This document shows, in pieces, positions 44,922-52,899 of a stretch of 64,000 nt of DNA. The notes beneath the pieces were generated by a model, which made no database searches, was not told the origin of the DNA, and saw only the letters and a program-made list of their open reading frames with translations. Numbering within the stretch: position 1 is the first letter of the stretch; every line of letters starts with the position of its first letter. Both the position numbers and the translations under genes were made by a program. The stretch is from Acidovorax sp. GBBC 1281 (GTDB taxonomy: Bacteria > Pseudomonadota > Gammaproteobacteria > Burkholderiales > Burkholderiaceae_C): contig NZ_CP097269.1 in assembly GCF_028473645.1 (NCBI RefSeq), forward strand, positions 310,001 through 374,000, read 5' to 3'.

Positions 44922-45422
44922 ATGCAAAAACGCACCCTCCTGTCGCTGCTGGCCGTCGCGCCCCTGGCCGCCTGCGGCTTTCACCTGCGCCGCGCGCCCG
45001 AGTTCCAGTTCCGCTCGCTCTACGTGGAGGCGGGCGGCGGCTCGCCCCTGGCGCGCGAGCTGCAGCGCACGCTGCAGGGCGCGGGCGGCAACCTCACGGT
45101 GCTGCGCGATCCCACGCAAAAGACCACGGCCGACGCCATTTTCGAGCTGCTGTCCGAGCAGCGCGAGCGCGTGGTGGTGGGCTACAACGCCTCGGGCCAG
45201 GTGCGCGAGTTGCAGTTGCGCCTGCGCATCCACTTTCGCCTGCGCAACCAGCAGGGCGCGGAGCTGATCCCCGACACCGAGCTGCTCCAGCAGCGCGACG
45301 TGAGCTACAACGAAAGCATCGCGCTCGCCAAGGAGGCCGAAGAAGCGCTGCTGTACCGCAACATGCAGACCGACCTCGTGCAGCAGCTGCTGCGCCGGCT
45401 CGCCGCGGCGCGCCCGGTTTGA
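44922..45422 (+). CDS. lptE: LPS-assembly lipoprotein LptE
   Basis: A 166-residue lipoprotein with signal LLSLLAVAPLAACGFHLR (Cys in AACG followed by GFHLR, the LptE hallmark). The mature domain has LYVEAGGGSPLARELQRTL, ELQLRLRIHFRLRNQQGAELIP and LLYRNMQTDLVQQLLRRLAAA. It plugs the LptD barrel that inserts lipopolysaccharide into the outer membrane. It starts two bases after leuS and is followed, after a repeat, by holA: the usual leuS-lptE-holA order. Confidence 0.92.
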   Translation: MQKRTLLSLLAVAPLAACGFHLRRAPEFQFRSLYVEAGGGSPLARELQRTLQGAGGNLTVLRDPTQKTTADAIFELLSEQRERVVVGYNASGQVRELQLRLRIHFRLRNQQGAELIPDTELLQQRDVSYNESIALAKEAEEALLYRNMQTDLVQQLLRRLAAARPV

Positions 45423-45435
45423 TGGTCGGCACTCC

Positions 45436-45486
45436 GATTGCTATTGATTTGATAGCTGCGACCGCATGTTTTCCTAGGGCATGCGG
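45436..45486 (+). repeat. Dispersed palindromic repeat, copy R4
   Basis: GCTATTGATTTGATAGC, a near-perfect palindrome, then a spacer and CTAGGGCATGCGG. It lies in the 100-base gap between lptE and holA. Its terminal GGGCATG provides an ATG at 45481 that is in frame with holA but is probably not the true start. Confidence 0.8.
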
Positions 45487-45522
45487 CCTGTTTCATTCAA
45501 AGATCCTGCCCTGGCCGCTCCC

Positions 45523-46575
45523 ATGCAAGTCGCTCTGAACCAACTCGCCGCGCACCTGCAAAAGGGCGTGCGGTCGCTCTACACCTTGCATGGCGACGAA
45601 CCGCTCCTGCAGCAGGAGGCGGCCGACGCCATCCGCGCGGCGGCGCGGGCCCAGGGCTACACCGAGCGCAGCAGCCACACCGTGGCCGGCGCGCACTTCG
45701 ACTGGAGCGCCGTGCTGGCGGCCGGCGGCTCGCTCTCGCTCTTCGCCGACAAGCAGATCGTGGAGATCCGCATCCCCTCGGGCAAGCCCGGCAAGGACGG
45801 CGGCGCGGCGCTGCAGCAGATCGCCGAGGCCGCGCAGGGCAACGACAGCACGCTCACCCTGGTGCTGCTGCCGCGCCTGGACAAGGCCACCCGCACCGGG
45901 GGCTGGTTCAGCGCGCTGGACGGCCGGGGCATCTCGGTGCAGATCGACCCGGTGGAGCGCGCCGCGCTGCCGCAGTGGATCGCCCAGCGCCTGTCGCTGC
46001 AGGGCCAGCGCGTGGCCGGCGGCGACGAGGGCCAGCGCACGCTGCAGTTCTTCGCCGACCGCGTGGAAGGCAACCTGCTTGCCGCGCACCAGGAGATCGC
46101 CAAGCTCGCGCTGCTGCATCCGCCCGGCGAGCTGTCGTGGGCCCAGGTCGAGGCGGCGGTGCTCAACGTGGCGCGCTACGACGTGTTCAAGCTCTCCGAG
46201 GCGGTGCTCTCGGGCCAGGTGGCCCGGGTGCAGCGCATGCTCGATGGCCTGCAGGCCGAGGGCGAGGCCGAAGTGCTGGTGCACTGGGCGCTGGCCGAGG
46301 ACATCCGCGCCTTGAAGCGCGTGAAGGACGCGCTCAACGCCGGCAAGCCCCTGCCCATCGCCCTGCGCGAAAACCGCATCTGGGGCCCCAAGGAGCGCCT
46401 GTTCGAGCGCATCGCGCCGCGTTTTTCCGATGCCGCCGCGGCCCGGCTGCTGCAGTCCGCGCACACGGTGGACGGCATCGTCAAGGGCCTCAAGGCGCCC
46501 GACTGGCCCACCGATGGCTGGCAGGCGCTGCAGCGGCTGGCGCTGCAGCTGTGCAAGGCCTGCGGGGCGCGCTGA
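45523..46575 (+). CDS. holA: DNA polymerase III subunit delta
   Basis: A 350-residue clamp-loader subunit. N-terminal AAA-like fold: QLAAHLQKGVRSLYTLHGDEPLLQQEAADAIRAAA, VEIRIPSGKPGKDGGAAL, LLPRLDKATRTGGWFSAL. C-terminal helical collar domain: YDVFKLSEAVLSGQVARVQRMLDGL, LVHWALAEDIRALKRVKDAL and NRIWGPKERLFERIAPRF. Start 45523 (MQVALNQL) fits the family's usual N-terminus; an ATG at 45481 lies in repeat R4 and would add 14 residues. No strong ribosome site precedes either start. Confidence 0.9.
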   Translation: MQVALNQLAAHLQKGVRSLYTLHGDEPLLQQEAADAIRAAARAQGYTERSSHTVAGAHFDWSAVLAAGGSLSLFADKQIVEIRIPSGKPGKDGGAALQQIAEAAQGNDSTLTLVLLPRLDKATRTGGWFSALDGRGISVQIDPVERAALPQWIAQRLSLQGQRVAGGDEGQRTLQFFADRVEGNLLAAHQEIAKLALLHPPGELSWAQVEAAVLNVARYDVFKLSEAVLSGQVARVQRMLDGLQAEGEAEVLVHWALAEDIRALKRVKDALNAGKPLPIALRENRIWGPKERLFERIAPRFSDAAAARLLQSAHTVDGIVKGLKAPDWPTDGWQALQRLALQLCKACGAR

Positions 46576-46600
46576 GCGCCCGCAGCGCCTTTCGTTCGCC

Positions 46601-47938
46601 TTGCCGACACCGCGTCCCACCCCCTTGCGCCTGCCGGCCGACGATGCTACCAACGGCTGGTCGGCCATCCTGCCGCCGCGCGCGCCGCGCCCGGCGCTGC
46701 AGGGCCCCGTGCGGGCCGACTGGCTGGTGCTGGGCGCCGGCTACGCGGGCCTGGCCGCGGCGCGCCGCCTGGCCGAGCTGCGCCCGCACGCGCACGTGGT
46801 GCTGGTCGATGCGGGCACGGTGGGCGACAACGCCTCGGGCCGCAACTCCGGCTTCGCCATCGACGTGCCGCACAACGTGGGCAGTTCGCTCGAAGAGCTG
46901 CGCCAGGCCGCGCACTACCAGCGCCTGCTGGCCGCCGGCCTGGCCGACCTGCAGCGGCACATCGCCGCACACGCCATCGACTGCCAGTGGCGCCGCGCGG
47001 GCAAGTACCACTGCGCCGTGTCGCCCGCGGCCGGGCGCACGCTGGACCACCACGCCCAGGAGCTGCGCGCACTGGGTGAGCCGCACGAACGGCTGGACCG
47101 TGATGCGCTCGCCGCGCGCCTGGGCACGCGCTACTTCGCCGCCGGGTTGTACACGCCGGGCACGGTGCTGCTCAACCCGGCCGCGCTGTGCCGGGGCCTG
47201 GCCGATGCGCTGCCCGCCCAGGTCGCGCTGTACGAGAACACGCCCGTGCACGCGCTGGACATCGCCCCGCACGCGGTGGTGGCCCACACCGCGCAGGGGC
47301 GCATCGAAGCGCCGCAGCTCATCGTGGCCAGCAACCCTTTCGCGCAGCAGCTCGGCCTGTTCCAGGGCGAGACCTTTCCGCTGGCCACGTTCGGCTCGCT
47401 GAGCGCGCCGCTCACGCCCGCGCAGCGCGAGCGCCTGGGCGCACCGCAGGGCTGGGGCGTGACGCCGGTGAACGCCGTGGCCGGCGCCACGCTGCGCTAC
47501 ACCGACGACCACCGCCTGCTGGTGCGCCAGGGCTTCGAATACGCGCCGCGCTTTCGCGTGGCCGCCGCCGTGCGCGAGCGCGTGCGGCGCGCGCACCGGG
47601 CCGTGTTCGATGCGCGGTTTCCGCAGCTGGCCGACGTGCCGCTCGCGCATTTCTGGGAAGGCGCCATCGCCATCACGCGCAACGGCGCGCCGCGCTGGGG
47701 GCGCTTTGCCCCCAACGTGCACGGCGTGGCGGGCTGCAACGGCGTGGGCATCGTCAAGCACACGGTGCTGGGCGCGCTCGCGGCCGATCTGGCGCTGGGC
47801 CAGGACCATCCGTTGATCGCCGACGCTCTGGCGCTGGGCGCGCCCGCGCGCATGCCGCCCGCGCCGTTCCTGGGCCTGGGCCTGGGCGTGCGCGCCTACA
47901 TCGCCCGGGAGAAGTGGGCGGGCCGCGCCGAGCGGTGA
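46601..47938 (+). CDS. FAD-dependent oxidoreductase, DadA/PuuB-like
   Basis: A protein of about 445 residues of the D-amino-acid/glycine-oxidase (DAO) superfamily. The dinucleotide-binding turn is DWLVLGAGYAGLAAARRLAEL, followed by VGDNASGRNSGFAID, the flavin-near motif of PuuB-like enzymes, and a C-terminal VAGCNGVGIVKHTVLGALAA flavin-binding segment. It should oxidise an amine or amino acid and release peroxide; the substrate is unknown. No ATG is available near the 5' end; TTG 46601 is my choice (MPTPRPTPLRLPADD) and fits closely behind holA (25 bases). Confidence 0.82.
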   Translation: MPTPRPTPLRLPADDATNGWSAILPPRAPRPALQGPVRADWLVLGAGYAGLAAARRLAELRPHAHVVLVDAGTVGDNASGRNSGFAIDVPHNVGSSLEELRQAAHYQRLLAAGLADLQRHIAAHAIDCQWRRAGKYHCAVSPAAGRTLDHHAQELRALGEPHERLDRDALAARLGTRYFAAGLYTPGTVLLNPAALCRGLADALPAQVALYENTPVHALDIAPHAVVAHTAQGRIEAPQLIVASNPFAQQLGLFQGETFPLATFGSLSAPLTPAQRERLGAPQGWGVTPVNAVAGATLRYTDDHRLLVRQGFEYAPRFRVAAAVRERVRRAHRAVFDARFPQLADVPLAHFWEGAIAITRNGAPRWGRFAPNVHGVAGCNGVGIVKHTVLGALAADLALGQDHPLIADALALGAPARMPPAPFLGLGLGVRAYIAREKWAGRAER

Positions 47939-47972
47939 CCGGGCGGTGGATGGGGCGCGGTGGCCGGCCCGG

Positions 47973-48275
47973 TCAGCCCGCCTGGCGCAGCACGTCCCCG
48001 GCCTTGTCCACCCACTGCTGGAGGCTGTCCAGCAGGTCCTTCTGGCTGAACGAGCAGCTTTCCTCGGAAAACAGCGCGCTCGATTCGAGGCGGTCGAGCA
48101 GGCCGTGCAGCACCTCGGCATAGCGCGGGGGCAGGGCGGCCAGCAGCGCGTCCTGCGCGCGGGCCGTGGCGCTCAGCTCGGTGGCGCTGCCGCCCGGGGC
48201 GCGGCAGCGGGCCAGGGCGGAGTCCAGCGTGGCCAGTTGCACGAGGGCGGTGGTGGTGTCGGAAAAACGGGTCAT
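47973..48275 (-). CDS. Hypothetical protein, 100 residues
   Basis: No domain recognised. Likely a small soluble helical protein: DTTTALVQLATLDSALARC, RAQDALLAALPPRYAEVLHGLLDRLES, and SFSQKDLLDSLQQWVDKAGDVLRQAG. No signal peptide or membrane segment. ATG start; lies 25 bases before the mntP stop on the same strand. A few related small proteins may exist; I cannot assign a function. Confidence 0.6.
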   Translation of the reverse strand: MTRFSDTTTALVQLATLDSALARCRAPGGSATELSATARAQDALLAALPPRYAEVLHGLLDRLESSALFSEESCSFSQKDLLDSLQQWVDKAGDVLRQAG

Positions 48276-48300
48276 GCGGCAAGGGTAGCGCGGGCCGGGA

Positions 48301-48867
48301 TCAGAACGTGGTCAGGTGCTCGTAGAGGATCACCGAGCCGATGCCGATCAGCAGCACGCCGCCCACGGCCTCGGCCCAGCGGCCCGCGATGCTTCCCAGC
48401 ACCCGGCCGACCATCACGCCGATCGTGACCATGGCAAACGTCGCCAGGCCGATGGCCGCCGCCACGGGCAGGATGCCCACGTCGAGGAACGCCAGCCCCA
48501 CGCCCACGGCCATCGCATCGATGCTGGTGGCAAAGCCGGTCACGGCCAGCAGCCAGAAGCCGTGGCGGGCGGGCTTTTCGGCTTCGGCATCGGGCGCCTG
48601 GAACGCGGCGTACACCATGCGCAGGCCGAGGATGGTCAGCAGCGTGAACGCGATCCAGTGGTCCCATTCCTTCACGTAGCCGGAGGCGGCGTAGCCCAGC
48701 GCCCAGCCGGCGATCGGGGTGAGCGCCTCGATGACGCCGAAGATGGCGCCGGTGCGCAAGGCTTCGGACCAGCGGGGTTTCTGCAGGGCGCTGCCCTTGC
48801 CGACGGCGGCGGCGAAGGCGTCGGTGGACATGGCCAGCGCGAGCAAGGCGGTGGAGGCGAAATTCAT
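48301..48867 (-). CDS. mntP: Manganese efflux pump MntP
   Basis: A 188-residue membrane protein with six helices in two inverted-repeat halves: [22 protein letters not shown] (with the conserved Asp) and [18 protein letters not shown] (second repeat with Asp). [14 protein letters not shown] and the terminal [14 protein letters not shown] are typical. It exports Mn2+. The gene is preceded by a long leader with a yybP-ykoY Mn2+ riboswitch at about 48915-49075, so expression should rise with manganese. ATG start at 48867. Confidence 0.92.
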   Translation of the reverse strand: MNFASTALLALAMSTDAFAAAVGKGSALQKPRWSEALRTGAIFGVIEALTPIAGWALGYAASGYVKEWDHWIAFTLLTILGLRMVYAAFQAPDAEAEKPARHGFWLLAVTGFATSIDAMAVGVGLAFLDVGILPVAAAIGLATFAMVTIGVMVGRVLGSIAGRWAEAVGGVLLIGIGSVILYEHLTTF

Positions 48868-48914
48868 GGTGGGGAAGTCGTTGTACGGCCGGGCGAGCGC
48901 AAAGGCACGCCCCC

Positions 48915-49075
48915 GCTGCCCGACCTTTCGTCGCGGTGGCATGCCGATGGTCTCGCCAACCGCAACGGTTGCCTGCGCCACGGCATGCAGCATGCCGAGT
49001 GTGTTGACGCAGGCGCCTTCGTACAACGCTCGAAAGACATTGCACGAAAGCCGGCTACTCCCCAAGGGAGCGCGG
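48915..49075 (-). ncRNA. yybP-ykoY manganese riboswitch upstream of mntP
   Basis: Read on the minus strand, CTCCCTTGGGGAGTAGCC begins the element. GCGTCAACACACTCGGC and GTTGGCGAGACCATCGGC follow, which are the diagnostic conserved segments of the yybP-ykoY class, with stems between them and a GGTCGGGC-type end. It occupies most of the 312-base gap between mntP and the divergent sulfatase-like gene, and is the expected partner of mntP. The boundaries are approximate. Confidence 0.87.
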
Positions 49076-49179
49076 ATTATAGAAGCCCCTGCCGGCCTGG
49101 GGCCGCGCCGGCCCTGGCGCGTGCGGGGGCTTGGCCCGCTGTCAGAATCCGCGCCACCCCGACGAGCCGGATCCCGAAC

Positions 49180-50820
49180 GTGCCAGACCCTTCCTCCCTT
49201 TCCGCGGCCCCGCCGCCCGCGCCGCGGCAGGCGCTGCGCGCCCTGGGCCTGGCCATGGCCACGGTGCTGGCGCTGGTGGCCCTCGGGCACGATGGCCGCC
49301 GTGTGGCGCAATTGATGGCGCTGGCCCTGCCCGCCCTGCTGTGGCTGGCCTGGCCGGTGCGCAGCGATGCCGTGCACCGGCTGCGCACCGCCGCCGTGTG
49401 GCTGTGGGCCATGGCCTTCGCGCTCGACGGCGTGGCGCGCGCCTATCTGCTGGACGCCTACCAGGCCGCGCCCGACAGCACGCTGGTGCTCGGCGCGGCC
49501 GCCAACGCCACGGGCCGCGAGAGCGCCGAATACCTGTCGATGCACTGGCGCTCGGTGGCCGTGTGGTCGGCGGCGCTGGTGGGTGCCGCGTGGCTGGTGG
49601 GCCGCAGCGCGCGCCGGGGCCTGCGCACCGCCGTGCGCTGGCCGCGAAGCCTGGTGGCGCTGCTGTGCGCACTGCTGGCGCTCAGCGCCCTGGGCTATGC
49701 CAGCAAGCCGTGGCGCCGGCTGCACCCGGTCGCCTACTGGATGCACTGGAACGCGGCGGTCCACGGCCTGCGCAGCGGCTGGGCCGACCAGGAGCGCCAG
49801 CGCAGCGCCCTGCTGGAGCGCGCGCGGCAGGCGGCGCCCGCGGTCACGCGCGCCGGCCCGTCCACCGTGGTGCTGGTGGTAACCGACAGCATCAACCGCG
49901 ACAACCTGGGCCTGTACGGCTACGCGCGCGCCACCACGCCGCGCCTGGAGGCGCAGCAGCGCGTGCTGGGCGGGGAGATGGCCGTGCTGCGCAATGCATG
50001 GTCGGTCGATGCCAGCACGCTGCCGGCACTGGCCAACCTCTTCGGCTTCGGGTAGCCGGGCCGGGCCGACGGGCAGCACGTGCTGGCGCTGGCCCGCGCC
50101 GCGGGCTACAAGGTCTGGTGGATGAGCAACCACGACGACGTGGCGATCGAGCAGCAGCATGCGCGCCTGGCCGACGTGGTGGATCTGGTCAACCGCACGC
50201 CGGGCCGCGCGGGCGCCTCGCTGGACGGCGAGCTGCTGGACTGCGTGCAGGAGGCGCTGGACGACCCCGCCGAGCGCAAGCTGATCGTGGTGCACCTGAT
50301 GGGCGCGCACCCGCACTACCGGCTGCGCTTTCCGAGCGGCGACAACCCGTTCGACGACCACGTGGACGCGGTCGAGGCGCAGCTGGCCGGCCAGGGCCGC
50401 TCGGCCTGGGTGCGGCGCTACCGCCAGCAGTACGACGCCGCCCTGCTGTACCACGACTTCGTGGTGTCCGAGACGCTGCAGCTGGCGCGCGCCGGGGCGC
50501 GGCCGGGCGAGTCCCGGGCGTGGATGTATCTGTCCGACCACGGCCAGGAGGTCGGCCACGGCAGCGACCGCGCGGGCCACAGCCCCGCGACCGCCTCGGG
50601 CTACCGCATTCCCACGGTGATCTGGCGCAGCGCGGCGGCGCAGCCGGTGTCCGCCGCCACGGCGCAGCGGCCGTTCCGCGCCGACTGGGCGGCCTGGACC
50701 CTGGCCGATCTGCTGCACATCGGCTGGGCCGGTGCCATGCCGGAGCGCAACGTGCTGGACGACCGCTACCGCTGGGTGGCGCCGACGCTGCCGGTAGCGG
50801 TGCCGTCGTTCTCGGAGTGA
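49180..50820 (+). pseudogene. Phosphoethanolamine-transferase/sulfatase-like protein interrupted by in-frame TAG
   Basis: A 547-codon frame from GTG 49180 to TGA 50820 is interrupted once, by TAG at 50053-50055. The N-terminal part has four or five membrane helices. The catalytic domain begins with [24 protein letters not shown] and reaches the likely nucleophile Thr in [11 protein letters not shown]; the stop falls a few codons later. Downstream, [16 protein letters not shown] and [14 protein letters not shown], the metal-binding part, continue in the same frame. It therefore resembles EptA/CptA-type lipid A modification enzymes. Most likely a recent nonsense mutation or sequence error. The next in-frame GTG is at 50089, so no intact product is expected. 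Confidence 0.8.
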
Positions 50821-50865
50821 GGGCGGCGCAGGCGGGCATGCCTCTGGCTTTTGGATGCATGCCCC

Positions 50866-50926
50866 AATCGGGCTCCACCGCAATAATACCTAGGGCATGT
50901 AGCTATTAATTTAATAGCATCTGCCG
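50866..50926 (-). repeat. Dispersed palindromic repeat, copy R5
   Basis: On the minus strand: GATGCTATTAAATTAATAGC, then TACATGCCCTAGG and the tail TATTATTGCGGTGGAGCCCGATTG. Core and tail match R6 (57007-57066) and R1. Located between the sulfatase-like pseudogene and the convergent SnoaL-like gene. Confidence 0.8.
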
Positions 50927-50949
50927 GGACATCGCTTTCGCGCCCGGAA

Positions 50950-51339
50950 TCAGGCCATCGCACGATCGACCAGCAGGGTGTCGGTGAACTGCTCGAAGCG
51001 CACGATTCGCTCGCCCTGCACCTGCCACACGTGCGCCGCCCGCGCCTGCATGGCCTTGCCCGTGCGGCCATGGGTGCCCGAGTAGCTACCGACGCCCACG
51101 ATGCGGTCGCCGCCATCGATCAACGTCTCCAGATCGAAGCGGTAGCCGATCCAGTCGGCGCCCAGCACCTTGAAAACTCTGTCGATCACCTGCTGAGGCC
51201 CCACCCAGGTGCCCGCGCATGGAAAACCCGCCATTTCGGTCCACTGCACTTCGGGCGCCATGTCGGCCATCATGGCGGCGATGTCCTGGCGGGCGGAGGC
51301 GGCGTAGTGGGCGGTGATGAGTTCGAAAGGCGTGCGCAT
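50950..51339 (-). CDS. SnoaL/NTF2-like protein
   Basis: A 129-residue protein with the cone-shaped alpha+beta fold of SnoaL/NTF2-like proteins: FELITAHYAASARQDIAAMMADMAPEVQWTE at the N-terminus, IDGGDRIVGVGSYSGTH and AHVWQVQGERIVRFEQFTDTLLV. This family includes isomerases and ligand-binding proteins; the specific function is unknown. ATG start. It stands alone; the upstream gap to livJ (269 bases) shows no other gene. Confidence 0.8.
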   Translation of the reverse strand: MRTPFELITAHYAASARQDIAAMMADMAPEVQWTEMAGFPCAGTWVGPQQVIDRVFKVLGADWIGYRFDLETLIDGGDRIVGVGSYSGTHGRTGKAMQARAAHVWQVQGERIVRFEQFTDTLLVDRAMA

Positions 51340-51608
51340 GGAGATTCCGAAAGCAGTGAAGGACAGGCCGCCATGCCGAACGGGGCAGGGCGGTGGCGAG
51401 ACGTTCCGGCATGTTTAACACGGCCGGCGCCCGGCGGGGTCGCCCGGGCCGGCCGCTACCCGGGACAATGCGATCCGCAAGGCCATGGAATCGCTGCGAT
51501 TTTCGGGGCTGGGCCTGCGGCGGATGTGCCAGCATCGGGGGTTTGCGCGGTTGCGCCGGTGGACCCGCAGGAAAAGTCGGCCCGCCCTTTATTTCGCTAG
51601 GAGTTGTC

Positions 51609-52847
51609 ATGAGCTTTCCCCACCGTTTCGTTGCGGGCGCCGGCGCGCGCTGGCTGGCTGCGGCCTGTGTCGCCGTGTTGGGCGCTTTTCCCGGTGTCCC
51701 CGCCTGGGCGCAGGGCACGATCAAGATCGGCGAGATCAACAGCTACAAGGCCCAGCCGGTGTTCCTGGAGGCCTACAAGAAGGGCATGCACCTGGCGGTG
51801 GACGAGGTCAATGCCGCGGGCGGCATCGGCGGCAGGAAGCTCGAACTGGTCACGCGCGACGACAATGCCAACCCCGGCGAGGCCGTGCGGCTGGCCGACG
51901 AGCTGGTCTCGCGCGAGCGGGTGGACATCCTGGCGGGCAGCTTCCTGTCGCACATCGGCCTGGCGCTGTCCGACTACGCCAAGCAAAAGAAGCGCTTTTT
52001 CCTGGCCAGCGAAGCGCTCACCGACAAGATCACCTGGCAAAACGGCAACGCCTACACATACCGCCTGCGCTCGTCCACCCACATGCTGTCGTCGGCCCTG
52101 GTGCCCGAGGCGCTCAAGCTCCAGAAAAAGCGCTGGGCCATCGTGTACCCCAACTACGAATACGGCCAGTCGGCGGTGGACACGTTCAAGAAGCGCATGA
52201 AGGCGCAGCAGCCCGGCATCGAGTTCGTCACCGAGCAGGCCGCGCCGCTGGGCAAGCTGGACGCCGGCAGCGTGGCCCAGGCCATCGCCGATGCCAAGCC
52301 CGACGCCATCTTCAACGCGCTGTTCGGCCCCGATCTGGCCAAGTTCGTGCGCGAAGGCACCACGCGCGGCCTGTTCAAGAGCACCCCGGTGGTGAGCCTG
52401 CTGACCGGCGAGCCCGAGTACCTGGAGCCGCTGCGCGACGAGGCGCCCGTGGGCTGGATCGTCACCGGCTACCCCTGGTACAGCATCGACACGCCGGCCC
52501 ACAAGGCGTTCGTCGCGGCCTACCAGGCCAAGTACGGCAAGGAAGACCTGCGCCTGGGCGCGCTGATCGGCTACGACACCATCCAGTCCCTGGCCGCGGG
52601 CGTGAAGCGCGCGGGCGGCAAGACCGATGCCGAGTCGCTGGCCAAGGCGTTCAGCGGCCTCCAGGTGTCCACGCCCGACGGCCCCATCGAATACCGCGCG
52701 ATCGACCACCAGTCCACGCTGGGCGTGTACGTGGGCAAGATCGCGCTCAAGGACGGCAAGGGCGTGATGGTCGACTACCGCTACGTGCCCGGCGACACCC
52801 TGCTGCCGCCCGAGGCCGAGGTGCGCGCGCTGCGCCCCGCGCCCTGA
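51609..52847 (+). CDS. ABC transporter substrate-binding protein, LivJ type
   Basis: A 412-residue periplasmic protein with a signal peptide (to PAWAQ) and a type I periplasmic-binding fold: GTIKIGEINSYKAQPVFLEAYKKGMHLAVDEVNAAGGIGGRKLELV is the Leu/Ile/Val-binding (peripla_BP_6) N-terminus. ALPLGKLDAGSVAQAIADAKPDAIFNALFG and LIGYDTIQSLAAGVKRAGG follow. The substrate cannot be read from sequence; family members carry branched amino acids, amides or short-chain acids. First gene of a five-gene operon with the fused permease and two ATPases. Confidence 0.88.
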   Translation: MSFPHRFVAGAGARWLAAACVAVLGAFPGVPAWAQGTIKIGEINSYKAQPVFLEAYKKGMHLAVDEVNAAGGIGGRKLELVTRDDNANPGEAVRLADELVSRERVDILAGSFLSHIGLALSDYAKQKKRFFLASEALTDKITWQNGNAYTYRLRSSTHMLSSALVPEALKLQKKRWAIVYPNYEYGQSAVDTFKKRMKAQQPGIEFVTEQAAPLGKLDAGSVAQAIADAKPDAIFNALFGPDLAKFVREGTTRGLFKSTPVVSLLTGEPEYLEPLRDEAPVGWIVTGYPWYSIDTPAHKAFVAAYQAKYGKEDLRLGALIGYDTIQSLAAGVKRAGGKTDAESLAKAFSGLQVSTPDGPIEYRAIDHQSTLGVYVGKIALKDGKGVMVDYRYVPGDTLLPPEAEVRALRPAP

Positions 52848-52899
52848 CGCGCCGGCCTGCCGATCGCCCGCGACCCCGCCGCGCCCCGTTCCGCCCGCG

